From: Vibrio cincinnatiensis
Lineage (GTDB): Bacteria; Pseudomonadota; Gammaproteobacteria; Enterobacterales; Vibrionaceae
NCBI RefSeq assembly: GCF_022113815.1
Contig: NZ_SGOM01000012.1
Coordinates: 43,770-107,769 of the forward strand
Length of the DNA stretch: 64,000 nucleotides
Reading direction: 5' to 3'
Shown: positions 8,122 through 15,607 of the stretch, in pieces
How the letters are laid out: each line of letters begins with the position of its first letter
Numbering within the stretch: position 1 is the stretch's first letter
Translations under genes and position numbers: made by a program
Notes under the pieces: generated by a model
Databases searched by the model: none
What the model was told of the DNA's origin: nothing
What the model saw: the letters and a program-made list of their open reading frames with translations, nothing else

Positions 8122-8562
8122 ATGAGCTATTCAATTTACGTAGACGGCGCTGCACCAAACAACCAACACGGATGTACACGAGGTGGTATCGGGCTGGTGG
8201 TTATGGATGAAGACAATGAGATTGTTCATGAAGAGAGTTTTACCATCAATCGAAAAACCGACAATGCTGAGCTGGAACTACTGGCCTTAATTGAAGCATT
8301 GGAATACGCAGAAGATGGGGACGTTATCTATTCGGACAGCGATTATTGTGTGAAAGGTTTCAACATCTGGATGGATGATTGGAAAGACCGAGGCTGGCGT
8401 CGAGCGGATAAGAAACCGGTTAAAAACCGCCAGCTTTGGCAACAAGTGGACGAATTGAGTTCTAGGAAGTATGTCGAGGTATTTAAGGTCAAAGCACATT
8501 CGGGCATTGAAGGGAATGAAAGAGCTGACCTGTTGGCGGTTGAAGCGGCGGAAGCCGACTAA
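8122..8562 (+). CDS. ribonuclease HI
   Basis: A 146-residue RNase H fold enzyme that cuts RNA in RNA-DNA hybrids. All catalytic residues are in place: D8 (YVDGAAP), E50 (NAELELLAL), D72 (YSDSDY), H126 (KAHSG) and D136 (NERADLLA). It is divergent from the usual housekeeping rnhA pattern and carried on the island, next to replication-like genes, so it may serve primer removal or R-loop control during element replication. A purine-rich RBS (GAGAGAG) precedes ATG 8122. It lies between two hairpin terminators and is probably expressed alone. Confidence 0.88.
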   Translation: MSYSIYVDGAAPNNQHGCTRGGIGLVVMDEDNEIVHEESFTINRKTDNAELELLALIEALEYAEDGDVIYSDSDYCVKGFNIWMDDWKDRGWRRADKKPVKNRQLWQQVDELSSRKYVEVFKVKAHSGIEGNERADLLAVEAAEAD

Positions 8563-8572
8563 TACAAGAATT

Positions 8573-8613
8573 CATAGTTTGGGAGGGTAACACCTCTCAA
8601 GCTATGCCCTATT
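8573..8613 (+). terminator. terminator after RNase HI gene
   Basis: A stem of about 14 bp (catag-ttgggagg with cctctcaa-ctatg, one mismatch and one wobble), loop gtaaca, then ccctatttttt. Confidence 0.65.
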
Positions 8614-8771
8614 TTTTGTTTGGGCTAAGTTGGTTAATGATGAAGTCATTATCAATAGGTTTGGTTCCAGTGGGTGAAAATCACAATGTCTGCAATTGGT
8701 AGACCGAACTTATGGTTATCAATCCTGCAACTCCCGCAGCTTAGGTAGAATACACCCATTGAAAGTAGCGG

Positions 8772-11276
8772 ATGGATTTAACTGTGGGTTATCGAGTGGT
8801 ACGGTTAACCGAACTGATGGCATATGAGTTTGGTCAGGTTGAAGGTGACATTGGTCGGCTGGACGAAAGAGCGTTAGGCTCAGCACTCCCTCAGGGGATG
8901 AGCTATTCGAGTTTTATGGAGAAGTTGAAAAGTGGTGAGTTAGCACTATTGACGGACTCCCCTTCTAAGCCTGTGATGCTCCGAGATGGCATGAGCAAAT
9001 CATGGAGCTTGTCGGCGCAAGGGCAAGAGGCGTTATCGCCAGAAGCGAAGAATGCCTACTTGTCCAGAACGAGAATGTCAGGCGGTGCGGCTGGCAGTGC
9101 TGCGCCCACTCAAAGCGCCGCGGGCTATGCGCCAAACATTGAAGAAACCTATGTTCCTGAGCCCGTGAAACCTGATACCTCAGATGCACCACCAAAACTG
9201 CAATACGAATATTGCTTTGAAGTGGCTTGCTCGGATGAGGCGTTGAGAAAAAGCGTGGGGTATGCGTTTGAACTGGCGAAAACCAAACAAGAAGCCCTGA
9301 TTGGCCGCTGGCAGACGGAGGCAACCGAACACGGTACAAAATATACCGCTCATGCCGCCTTTGATGAACCGAAAAAATTAGTCGCTAAAGTGGCTTCCAA
9401 TGCTTTGGGAATGAGTGTTCCCGACAATGTGCAGGTAAAGCCTATAGGCTCCGGTGTAGTACGAGAGGCCTTTATTCCTGTTGTTCCTTCAGTGCAGCTT
9501 GGTGAGCGTTTGGGGCTACCAACAGAAGGCTACTACTACCATTTCTACAATGGCCGTTTAGTTCAAGAATACAAGCTGCTAGGAAATGGCAAGTGGGCCT
9601 TCTACGCGACACGTTCCACTCACGAGCAGCTTAATGATGAGCAAGGCTACAACGTCTATCAAAGTGCCATTCTGGTTTACTGGAAGCTCGAAGGTAAAGA
9701 CGTTGAAAACCAACATCTGATTTATCTTGAACAGCCAATTACCCGAGAGGAGCTCGACGGCCTCAATGATGACTGGTTGGCGCAACATGGTATTAAGCTC
9801 GATATCAACGAATTGCTTGCTGCACCCAAACAATCTGTCGCCGAAAGACAAAACACTCAACCAGCGGAAACGGAGAAAGCAGAGAGCAAACCAGAAACGC
9901 ATACTGTTGGGGCGGATTCTAAAACCAACCAACGAGAATCATGGGGAGCCATTGCAGAGCAATATGGCTTGTCGGCGAAACAATTACTGGATTTGAACAC
10001 ACAGTACAATGCCGATCTGATGTCATTGAAAGTCGGGGATACGCTGACCGTTAAGGCCGTCGAACAAAACCAGAGCACTCCAGAAAAAGCGACCGATTTA
10101 CCTCCGCTTTCCCCTTGCACCTATAGCTGCTTGGCGAACACGCATTATGATTACTCTGATTCGCTTATCTCAGGAACCCAGTTTAAGGCGATAAACAGCG
10201 ATAGTCTGTTCGAGAAAGAATTGCCCGTCACGAACTTAACCACCATCACCACGGCTTCTAAAGCCACCGACTATGGAAAAACGGCACTCCTTGCGATCCC
10301 CGCAAATGGCGCGGCAACGAACCTTGGTATTCTCAGTAGCAATACGACCAATACGATTGGTACGTGGTCGATTTCAGGAGAAGCGTTAGCAGGCTTTGCT
10401 CGAATGGGGGGCTTTCTAGTGGCCGCTTTATGGCCGTCTCAGCTTGCGGATGGTACTTTAGAAGGAAATCCAGATTTTGCGACCGGTGACACCACGACGA
10501 TGCGTGTACGTTTCAATATGTATACGGATGAGAATGGTAAACAGCAAGTGGTCGGCATCAAAACGGGAGAGGGTAGTGCCTATGGTGAGCGAGTTGCGAA
10601 GCGTGAAGCGGTACAGAAAGGACAGCACTTTGTTGCTGAGCTAGAGAATGGGATAACCATTACATGGACACCGGATGGTTCAACGGATGTACTAACACCT
10701 GATACTGTATTGCCCGAAAACGATCAACTCGATGTTCACAATATCTGGGTTCGTCCTATTGAAGAGCATGAACAAGAGATTGGCACGGCTCTCTACCCTG
10801 AGGACGATCTTGCCGAGTATATTGTGACTTTCCCTGCGGATGCAGGACTCCCTCCTCTATACCTAGTATTCCGAAAAACTGCACGTGATGAATCTGGTGT
10901 GGTAACTGGAACTGGCGAAGATATTATGGGGATTTGGTTAGAGAAAGCCAGTGAAGGATTAGGCTCTCCAGTTCCATCACAAATTGCTGATAAGTTGAGA
11001 GGTAAAGAGTTCAGTAGCTTTGATGCGTTTAGGGAAGCGTTCTGGACGGCTGTTGCTGAGGAGTCTACACTGCTAAACCAGTTTAGTCGCTCTAATCAAA
11101 GACTAATTAAGAGAGGATTAGCACCATTTTCAGTTCCCGAGGGGCAAGTTGGTGGGCGGCAAAGGTATGAGATTCACCATCAACAAGAGATACAGTATGG
11201 TGGTAAAGTATACGATGTTGATAATTTACGCGTAATGACTCCTAGAAGGCATATAGATATACACAAAGGTTTATAA
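8772..11276 (+). CDS. modular antibacterial effector: MIX-like, LysM, S-type pyocin and HNH DNase domains
   Basis: An 834-residue polymorphic toxin. The C-terminus (about 798-834) is a colicin E-type HNH DNase: IHHQQEI.YGG.VYDVDNLRV.TPRRHIDIH, with His802, 803, 827 and 831 at colicin E9 spacing. Residues about 375-430 form a LysM (WGAIAEQYGLS..LL.LN.QYN..LKVGDTLTV). About 500-720 resembles an S-type pyocin domain. About 230-330 holds PVVPSVQLGERLGL, then GYYYHFYNGRLVQEY, resembling the MIX motif of type VI secretion effectors. There is no signal peptide. The immunity gene follows after one base. T6SS delivery is inference; no T6SS genes are in the window. A bacteriocin is the alternative. Confidence 0.8.
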   Translation: MDLTVGYRVVRLTELMAYEFGQVEGDIGRLDERALGSALPQGMSYSSFMEKLKSGELALLTDSPSKPVMLRDGMSKSWSLSAQGQEALSPEAKNAYLSRTRMSGGAAGSAAPTQSAAGYAPNIEETYVPEPVKPDTSDAPPKLQYEYCFEVACSDEALRKSVGYAFELAKTKQEALIGRWQTEATEHGTKYTAHAAFDEPKKLVAKVASNALGMSVPDNVQVKPIGSGVVREAFIPVVPSVQLGERLGLPTEGYYYHFYNGRLVQEYKLLGNGKWAFYATRSTHEQLNDEQGYNVYQSAILVYWKLEGKDVENQHLIYLEQPITREELDGLNDDWLAQHGIKLDINELLAAPKQSVAERQNTQPAETEKAESKPETHTVGADSKTNQRESWGAIAEQYGLSAKQLLDLNTQYNADLMSLKVGDTLTVKAVEQNQSTPEKATDLPPLSPCTYSCLANTHYDYSDSLISGTQFKAINSDSLFEKELPVTNLTTITTASKATDYGKTALLAIPANGAATNLGILSSNTTNTIGTWSISGEALAGFARMGGFLVAALWPSQLADGTLEGNPDFATGDTTTMRVRFNMYTDENGKQQVVGIKTGEGSAYGERVAKREAVQKGQHFVAELENGITITWTPDGSTDVLTPDTVLPENDQLDVHNIWVRPIEEHEQEIGTALYPEDDLAEYIVTFPADAGLPPLYLVFRKTARDESGVVTGTGEDIMGIWLEKASEGLGSPVPSQIADKLRGKEFSSFDAFREAFWTAVAEESTLLNQFSRSNQRLIKRGLAPFSVPEGQVGGRQRYEIHHQQEIQYGGKVYDVDNLRVMTPRRHIDIHKGL

Positions 11277-11277
11277 C

Positions 11278-11559
11278 ATGGAACTGAAAGCTAAATTGAA
11301 AGATTACACAGAAGCAGAATTTCGTCGCTTGCTAGAAGATTTTTTTGAGGATACCGAAACAAACGACTTACCAAATGATGAATATGATGAGTATATATCT
11401 CAGTTAGCTGAGCATTTTACAAATATTGTTGAGCATCCTGAAGGCAACGGGTTGATATTCCACCCTGCTAATGGGAGAGAAGATTCACCAGAAGGCGTGA
11501 TAAAAGAATTGAAGCTTTGGTACAAAGAGCAAGGAAGACAGTGCTTTAAAGACTCATGA
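11278..11559 (+). CDS. colicin E-type DNase immunity protein (Im9-like)
   Basis: A 93-residue acidic four-helix immunity protein: MELKAKLKDYTEAEF, then the family signature NIVEHPEGNGLIFHP and EDSPEGVIKELKLW, close to Im2/Im9 (which have EHPSGSDLIYYP and DSPSGIV). It binds and blocks the exosite of the cognate HNH DNase in the producer cytoplasm. ATG comes one base after the toxin stop, so translation is coupled. It secures the reading of the upstream gene as a nuclease effector. Confidence 0.92.
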   Translation: MELKAKLKDYTEAEFRRLLEDFFEDTETNDLPNDEYDEYISQLAEHFTNIVEHPEGNGLIFHPANGREDSPEGVIKELKLWYKEQGRQCFKDS

Positions 11560-11587
11560 CTGATTCTTAAGAAATTAAATCTTACTT

Positions 11588-11809
11588 ATGTATGAATTGA
11601 ACTTTTATGGCAAAGAAACCGAAGAGCTTGTAATTGGTATTGAGCTGACAGGTTTATCCGGTGATGATGTATTGAGGATTTTTGGGTTTGCTTTAGAGGG
11701 GAATTGTGCAGATGTATCTCCTGCTCAATTATCTGAAATAGAAGCTTGTGTAGGCTATACCTTTCAAAAGGTTGAAAGTGACATCTCAATATGTGAAGTC
11801 ATTGATTAG
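11588..11809 (+). CDS. small hypothetical protein downstream of immunity gene
   Basis: A 73-residue acidic protein (MYELNFYGKETEELVIGIEL) not recognised with certainty. It lies 28 bp after the immunity gene, on the same strand and before a shared terminator. Small acidic proteins in this position are often orphan immunity genes acquired from a lost toxin module. A codon usage or database comparison would decide. Confidence 0.5.
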   Translation: MYELNFYGKETEELVIGIELTGLSGDDVLRIFGFALEGNCADVSPAQLSEIEACVGYTFQKVESDISICEVID

Positions 11810-11920
11810 ATTTGTGTTTTACGCATGAATTGGATATTTTGGATTGCTTGTTTTTAAGAGTTATGCCGCTTTTTAACAGATAACATATACCTTCAAACTG
11901 GTGTATTGAGACAAAAAAAG

Positions 11921-11954
11921 AATGGGGAGCGGATTGCTCCCCATTGTCGTTTTT
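11921..11954. terminator. bidirectional terminator between convergent island genes
   Basis: aatggggagc-ggatt-gctccccatt, ten perfect pairs, T-rich on both strands (gtcgttttttatc forward, attctttttttgt reverse). It separates the toxin-immunity operon from the minus-strand genes. Confidence 0.85.
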
Positions 11955-11971
11955 TATCGTTGCTGGTGGTA

Positions 11972-12199
11972 TTACTTTTCTTTGACTGCTTCACAGCCTT
12001 CAGGAACGGTGATGGTCGATACATCCTTGCCTTCCTGCTGTGCCGCTTTCACATCCATTTTGTATTGAGTGCACTTGCCCACACTGACGTTGACGGCTCC
12101 CGAATCTGCTAATGGGTTGCCGCCCAGTGTTCCACCAGCAAAGGCGAAAGAGGTAGAGAAAACTAATGCTGCCGCGATGAGTAGAGTTGACTTGTTCAT
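11972..12199 (-). CDS. small exported protein, unknown
   Basis: 75 residues with a clear signal peptide (MNKSTLLIAAALVFSTSFAF, then AGG), leaving about 53 mature residues with two cysteines (GKCTQY, PEGCEAV), possibly a disulphide. AAGGA lies at good spacing before ATG. The gene follows a lipoprotein gene by 47 bp on the same strand and may be co-transcribed with it. No family recognised; periplasmic location is inferred. Confidence 0.6.
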   Translation of the reverse strand: MNKSTLLIAAALVFSTSFAFAGGTLGGNPLADSGAVNVSVGKCTQYKMDVKAAQQEGKDVSTITVPEGCEAVKEK

Positions 12200-12246
12200 A
12201 GTTGATCCTTACGAGTTGGTTGAGTGTGTTATTTGGGAATTGGAAG

Positions 12247-12615
12247 TTAGAAGGTGTAGACAAAGGTGCCAGCGCTGGAGGTGACTTCGATTTCTTTTAC
12301 GCTGTCTACGGTGCAGTTGTTGCTGTATCCGGTGTAGGTTTGGCCGAACTGCAATGAAACATTTCTTGATAGCTCAGAGGCTGTGCCCGCAGGTAATCGG
12401 CAGTTGCCTCGGTTAATCACCACATTGCTGATTACGGTGTTATCGGTGATAGCTTGCAGGTCAAAAACCAATGTTCCCCAATGCGAGTTAGTCGATATCG
12501 ACACTTCAATATCTGCTGTTGCTGCTTGAGTCTCTTCTTGGTCGCCACAAGCGGTGAGCCCGATAAACAGGATGGTCATAGCGGCGTATCGGAGTAGGGT
12601 GTTGATTAATGTCAT
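12247..12615 (-). CDS. small lipoprotein, unknown
   Basis: 122 residues with a type II signal peptide: a hydrophobic segment, then the lipobox LTAC followed by GDQ. The mature part contains TDNTVISNVVINRGNCRLPAGT, SNNCTVDSV and EVTSSAGTF, a beta-rich, two-cysteine domain. AAGGAGAG precedes ATG. It lies between the regulator gene and a small exported protein. Asp at position +2 after the lipobox Cys is Gly here, so sorting to the outer membrane is expected. Function unknown. Confidence 0.6.
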   Translation of the reverse strand: MTLINTLLRYAAMTILFIGLTACGDQEETQAATADIEVSISTNSHWGTLVFDLQAITDNTVISNVVINRGNCRLPAGTASELSRNVSLQFGQTYTGYSNNCTVDSVKEIEVTSSAGTFVYTF

Positions 12616-12645
12616 AACGGTGCTCTCCTTATCGGTGAGTGAAAT

Positions 12646-13380
12646 TCAGGATGCACTGACTTCATCGTGTTCACGCATGAACTGCTCAAGATTGAAATCA
12701 GTCGGATAGGTAAAAGAAAACGTCGATACACTGGCCTCATCAATCAGAGGCAAAGCTAGGGTGCGTATCTTGTTTTGACCGGTTAAACGAAAGAGCAGCA
12801 AGAGCGCGTCACACTGAACCGAGAGTCCCAGAGGCTCAATGAGCGCCTTCTCCTGCTGCAATACTTGGCTCGATATCTTGAGCATACGGTTGTGCAGTAA
12901 TGCTGTATGTACTGCATTCAACACTTGCCGTTGCCCGTCACTCCACTTGCGAATAGTGGGCAAAGCCACATGTACTTTTGCTAACCACGCTTGCTCTTTT
13001 GAATGTGCTGAACCCTTATGGGGCAAGGGTTTGTCTCTCTCCGAGGAGCACCCTTGCCCATAATTCAGTGCATCAGGAACCAGCGGTAGTAAGTACTTGT
13101 TGGTCAGTTGCCAATAGAGCATTTCCTGCTTGTTGAGCTTCAGTAATTGCTCTGAGGTTTTGCGATAAACATGGGGCATGCTCATCGAATCACACTCCAC
13201 GTTAAACACCTCCACAATGATGTCATCGAGGTAGCGTTTAATGCTGCGCGTGGTGCGGTGGATATCGAGTAGGGCTAACTGCTGCTGCAACTCCCTAACG
13301 GTGATCCATCGATGTTGAGGAATAAGCATCAGCGTGTGCAGCAAAGCGGATAACCCTTCAATGCTGGTTTTATTGCTCAT
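12646..13380 (-). CDS. WYL-type transcriptional regulator
   Basis: 244 residues: an N-terminal winged helix (LSALLHTLMLIPQHRWITVRELQQQL, then TTRSIKRYLDDI), a middle linker and a C-terminal WYL-like domain (LNAVHTALLHNRMLKISSQ, EPLGLSVQCDALLLLFRLTG). WYL repressors such as BrxR and CapW sense nucleic-acid ligands and control defence genes. Two near-identical palindromes lie 41 and 74 bp upstream of ATG, implying autoregulation. It sits on an island with a PHP-ATPase and RadC/DUF2787 genes. Binding of ligand and targets are inference. Confidence 0.65.
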   Translation of the reverse strand: MSNKTSIEGLSALLHTLMLIPQHRWITVRELQQQLALLDIHRTTRSIKRYLDDIIVEVFNVECDSMSMPHVYRKTSEQLLKLNKQEMLYWQLTNKYLLPLVPDALNYGQGCSSERDKPLPHKGSAHSKEQAWLAKVHVALPTIRKWSDGQRQVLNAVHTALLHNRMLKISSQVLQQEKALIEPLGLSVQCDALLLLFRLTGQNKIRTLALPLIDEASVSTFSFTYPTDFNLEQFMREHDEVSAS

Positions 13381-13420
13381 GACTACGCTCTCAATACATC
13401 AAAGCTCCACACCGGAGTCG

Positions 13421-13433
13421 GACATTTAATGTC
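13421..13433. promoter_or_regulatory. operator-like palindrome O1 upstream of WYL regulator
   Basis: GACATTTAATGTC, an odd palindrome perfect apart from its centre. Its start is 33 bp, about three helical turns, from the start of a second copy. Confidence 0.55.
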
Positions 13434-13453
13434 GGGAGAATAGAGGCGGGTCA

Positions 13454-13466
13454 GACACATAATGTC
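13454..13466. promoter_or_regulatory. operator-like palindrome O2 upstream of WYL regulator
   Basis: GACACATAATGTC, matching O1 at 11 of 13 bases with both half-site GACA..TGTC conserved. Confidence 0.5.
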
Positions 13467-13518
13467 CAACGGTGAAAACAGCATCAATCGGCATCACCAA
13501 AGCGTGAGCCGATTAACA

Positions 13519-13695
13519 TTAACGAGGCTTATGCTTATCACTGAGCTCGGCAATCGCTACCAATAACCCAATCAACAGCACCACCAGAAACCCTAAAGTA
13601 GATAGGGCTCCGATGGCACCGAAGAACGGAGACAGTGAAAACAACGTGATGAGGGCAGTGACAAGTTTGATGATTTGTAGAAGAAGGGAAGTCAT
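13519..13695 (-). CDS. 58-residue membrane protein
   Basis: A short frame, MTSLLLQIIKLVTALITLFS to the polar tail ELSDKHKPR, with one or two hydrophobic segments (about residues 3-24 and 28-50). ATG lies three bases past the stop of the DUF2787 gene, so translation is likely coupled. It has an uninterrupted frame and a membrane-protein composition. No family recognised; possibly a small partner of the DUF2787 proteins. Confidence 0.55.
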   Translation of the reverse strand: MTSLLLQIIKLVTALITLFSLSPFFGAIGALSTLGFLVVLLIGLLVAIAELSDKHKPR

Positions 13696-13698
13696 GAG

Positions 13699-14142
13699 TT
13701 ATTGCGGAGTGACGACTATCTCATCGTAAGCGTCCATATCGACATAGGCCAGAAAGTTATTCTCCCATAGCCGATACAGCTCTTTGGCATCACGGCTACC
13801 TTGCATCGGTAGCCAGCCACGATAGGCCACAAAGAACTGCCCTACCCGAAAATCAAAATCTAAGTTGCGCTCTAGCTCTGGGTAGTAGTTACCCATATAA
13901 GCAAAGTCGGTGATGTACTCAATGCTCCATTCCCCTGTGGAGGTTTGGCAAATCGCCACCTCAACCGGATGGAAGCCGCCTTCATCCGCGCTGTAACTTT
14001 TATCGCGAAAGTTAAACACCAGATAACGGCTGGTGGTCAGTGCTTCATTACTTAGTAAATGAGCGGTGAGTTGCTCACTTAGCAGCTTTTGCAGTTTTTT
14101 CGATACAGGTAGTAATGATGCTGTGAAGGTTAATTTGGTCAT
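13699..14142 (-). CDS. DUF2787 family protein A
   Basis: 147 residues of the DUF2787 family, common on vibrio and other gammaproteobacterial islands (for example beside RadC and AlpA genes on VPI-2) and without a known function. Typical elements: LVFNFRDKSYSADEGGFHPVEV, then WSIEYITDFAYMG, and LDFDFRVGQFF. Soluble. It forms a minus-strand series with a second paralogue and a RadC-like gene upstream and a tiny membrane protein downstream. Confidence 0.75.
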   Translation of the reverse strand: MTKLTFTASLLPVSKKLQKLLSEQLTAHLLSNEALTTSRYLVFNFRDKSYSADEGGFHPVEVAICQTSTGEWSIEYITDFAYMGNYYPELERNLDFDFRVGQFFVAYRGWLPMQGSRDAKELYRLWENNFLAYVDMDAYDEIVVTPQ

Positions 14143-14192
14143 AGTGAGTCCTCCTTGTTTCAGGATTCAAATAAGAAATGAGAGATTAGGAT

Positions 14193-14630
14193 TTAGTGAA
14201 ACGTACCGACCATTGTCAGTTGCACGTCATCAAAGACGTTTCTGGAAAGGTGGCGAGCAAAGGCTTTCATCCAGACCGAGAGCAGCTCTTGTATCTCTGG
14301 GTGGGATAAATCAGTGCTCCCTACATCGGGTTGATAGCACCAGCGGTTAGCAAGGTGAAAGTACAACTCAGGCTCAACAGTTGTGCTGCTGTCATCGGGA
14401 TAAGAGAAGCTGGCAAAGAACACCACCAGCCAAGGGCTTGAGGCTGACTCACGTTTAAGCTGTACCTCTATCGGATGCAAACCTTGTCGATGTCGGTAGT
14501 AACTCATTTGGCGGCAGTTCAACACGAGTCGTTCAGCGTTCTCTGGGAGAGTGTATCGATTCAAAAGTGATTCCAGTGACGTATGTAAAGCGTCATCAAT
14601 AGAAAGCTCACCGTAGTGTTGCTCAATCAT
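14193..14630 (-). CDS. DUF2787 family protein B
   Basis: 145 residues, paralogous to the downstream gene: [42 protein letters not shown]. The two copies are diverged, retaining the order of the SY..GLHPIEV and FxSF/Y motifs. The ATG overlaps the stop of the RadC-like gene (ATGA), so the start is set at 14630 rather than the upstream TTG. Function unknown; co-occurrence with RadC-like proteins suggests a DNA-related role. Confidence 0.72.
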   Translation of the reverse strand: MIEQHYGELSIDDALHTSLESLLNRYTLPENAERLVLNCRQMSYYRHRQGLHPIEVQLKRESASSPWLVVFFASFSYPDDSSTTVEPELYFHLANRWCYQPDVGSTDLSHPEIQELLSVWMKAFARHLSRNVFDDVQLTMVGTFH

Positions 14631-15100
14631 AACCAACCCCTTTCAGCAAATGAGGTGCAGGTATCGCCTGTCACGATATGGTCGAGAACGCGGACATCCA
14701 CCAGTGCTAAAGCGTCTTTGAGTCTTTCGGTTATGCGTCTATCAGCTTGAGAAGGCGTTGAGTCTCCAGATGGATGGTTATGGGCAAATATCACCGCTGC
14801 GGCATTGACTTCCAACACCGCTTTCACCACTTCACGTGGGTAGACGCTGGCCGCGTCCACCGTTCCATGAAACAGCTCTTTAAATTCAATCAGACGGTTT
14901 TGGTTATCCAGTAGCAATAAGGCAAACACTTCACGCTCATGGCTGCCTAGCTTACAGCGCACATACTCTTTGGTGGCATCAGGGTTGATTAGAGCATCAC
15001 CACGCACGTAGCGTGTTGCCAGTATCTCCGCCGCATGCTCTAGGATTTCATTTTCCTGATAGCGTTGCTGCTTTTGGTAATCGGAAGTTTTGGGATTCAT
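14627..15100 (-). CDS. RadC-like JAMM-domain protein of mobile islands
   Basis: 157 residues containing only the JAMM/MPN domain of Rad[17 protein letters not shown], then [20 protein letters not shown] with metal-binding HNH...D, and FAERGWL at the C-terminus. The N-terminal helix-hairpin-helix half of full-length RadC (compare the chromosomal copy at 27466) is absent, as usual for island-borne forms. The old DNA-repair label is not supported experimentally. It is the first gene of the RadC-DUF2787-DUF2787 operon. Confidence 0.88.
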   Translation of the reverse strand: MNPKTSDYQKQQRYQENEILEHAAEILATRYVRGDALINPDATKEYVRCKLGSHEREVFALLLLDNQNRLIEFKELFHGTVDAASVYPREVVKAVLEVNAAAVIFAHNHPSGDSTPSQADRRITERLKDALALVDVRVLDHIVTGDTCTSFAERGWL

Positions 15101-15481
15101 TTCAGGCTCCTGTCGGAATCAATGGTAGGTATTCACATTGATGACATATGCCTGAATATTTTTGGGTTGAGGGTGAAGGGCTATGGTAGGCAAGTAGAAG
15201 GAGGTAGTGAGCTCATAATGAGAGCATATGGGTTGTTAGTTTTAAGGAGGAAAGCTGATGGCGTTAGAATGATAGAAAGGGTAGGACAGAAGCGCTTGTG
15301 ACCACAATTTATTGAGTTGTTACTCTAAATGATTTATGCCCCAAATCTTCTTAGCCCCATTGAGTGGACGGCCTATCCAGTACACTAAGATACCAAACTA
15401 ATCTAATCCGTACTTTAGTCTAATATTCGGTATTTTTCCGTAATTCACCCTCCGTAACTATATGCAGATTCACACAACGGG
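15101..15481. other. non-coding gap between RadC-like gene and defence gene
   Basis: Divergent promoter region, purine-rich at 15160-15300 and AT-rich after. A plus-strand frame across 15065-15301 overlaps the RadC-like start and lacks protein character. No repeats or RNA gene seen. Confidence 0.4.
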
Positions 15482-15607
15482 TTGATAAGAATTGAGTTTT
15501 ATAACAAATGGCAGCAACATAGCCGGAATGCAAAGATGGAAAAGTCCCTCTATAAAGCGTTGGCCCTGTGCGCATACTTGGATACAGTTAACACTCAAGG
15601 AGATTAA
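15482..15607 (+). CDS. possible small leader ORF before the PHP-ATPase
   Basis: A 41-codon frame from TTG encoding IEFYNKWQQHSRN, MEKSLYKALALCAYLDTVNT and ending TAA directly against the ATG of the next gene. The Shine-Dalgarno AAGGAG of that gene lies inside its last codons. Composition is protein-like, but the start lacks an RBS, so it may be chance or a remnant of a longer gene. Confidence 0.3.
   Translation: MIRIEFYNKWQQHSRNAKMEKSLYKALALCAYLDTVNTQGD

Noticed and set aside
12839..13063. Plus-strand frame opposite the WYL gene
   Set aside because: Cysteine-rich antisense shadow without RBS or homology.
15065..15301. Plus-strand 78-aa frame across the RadC-like start
   Set aside because: Overlaps the conserved N-terminal codons of the RadC-like gene, lacks recognisable protein features and is purine-rich by composition.
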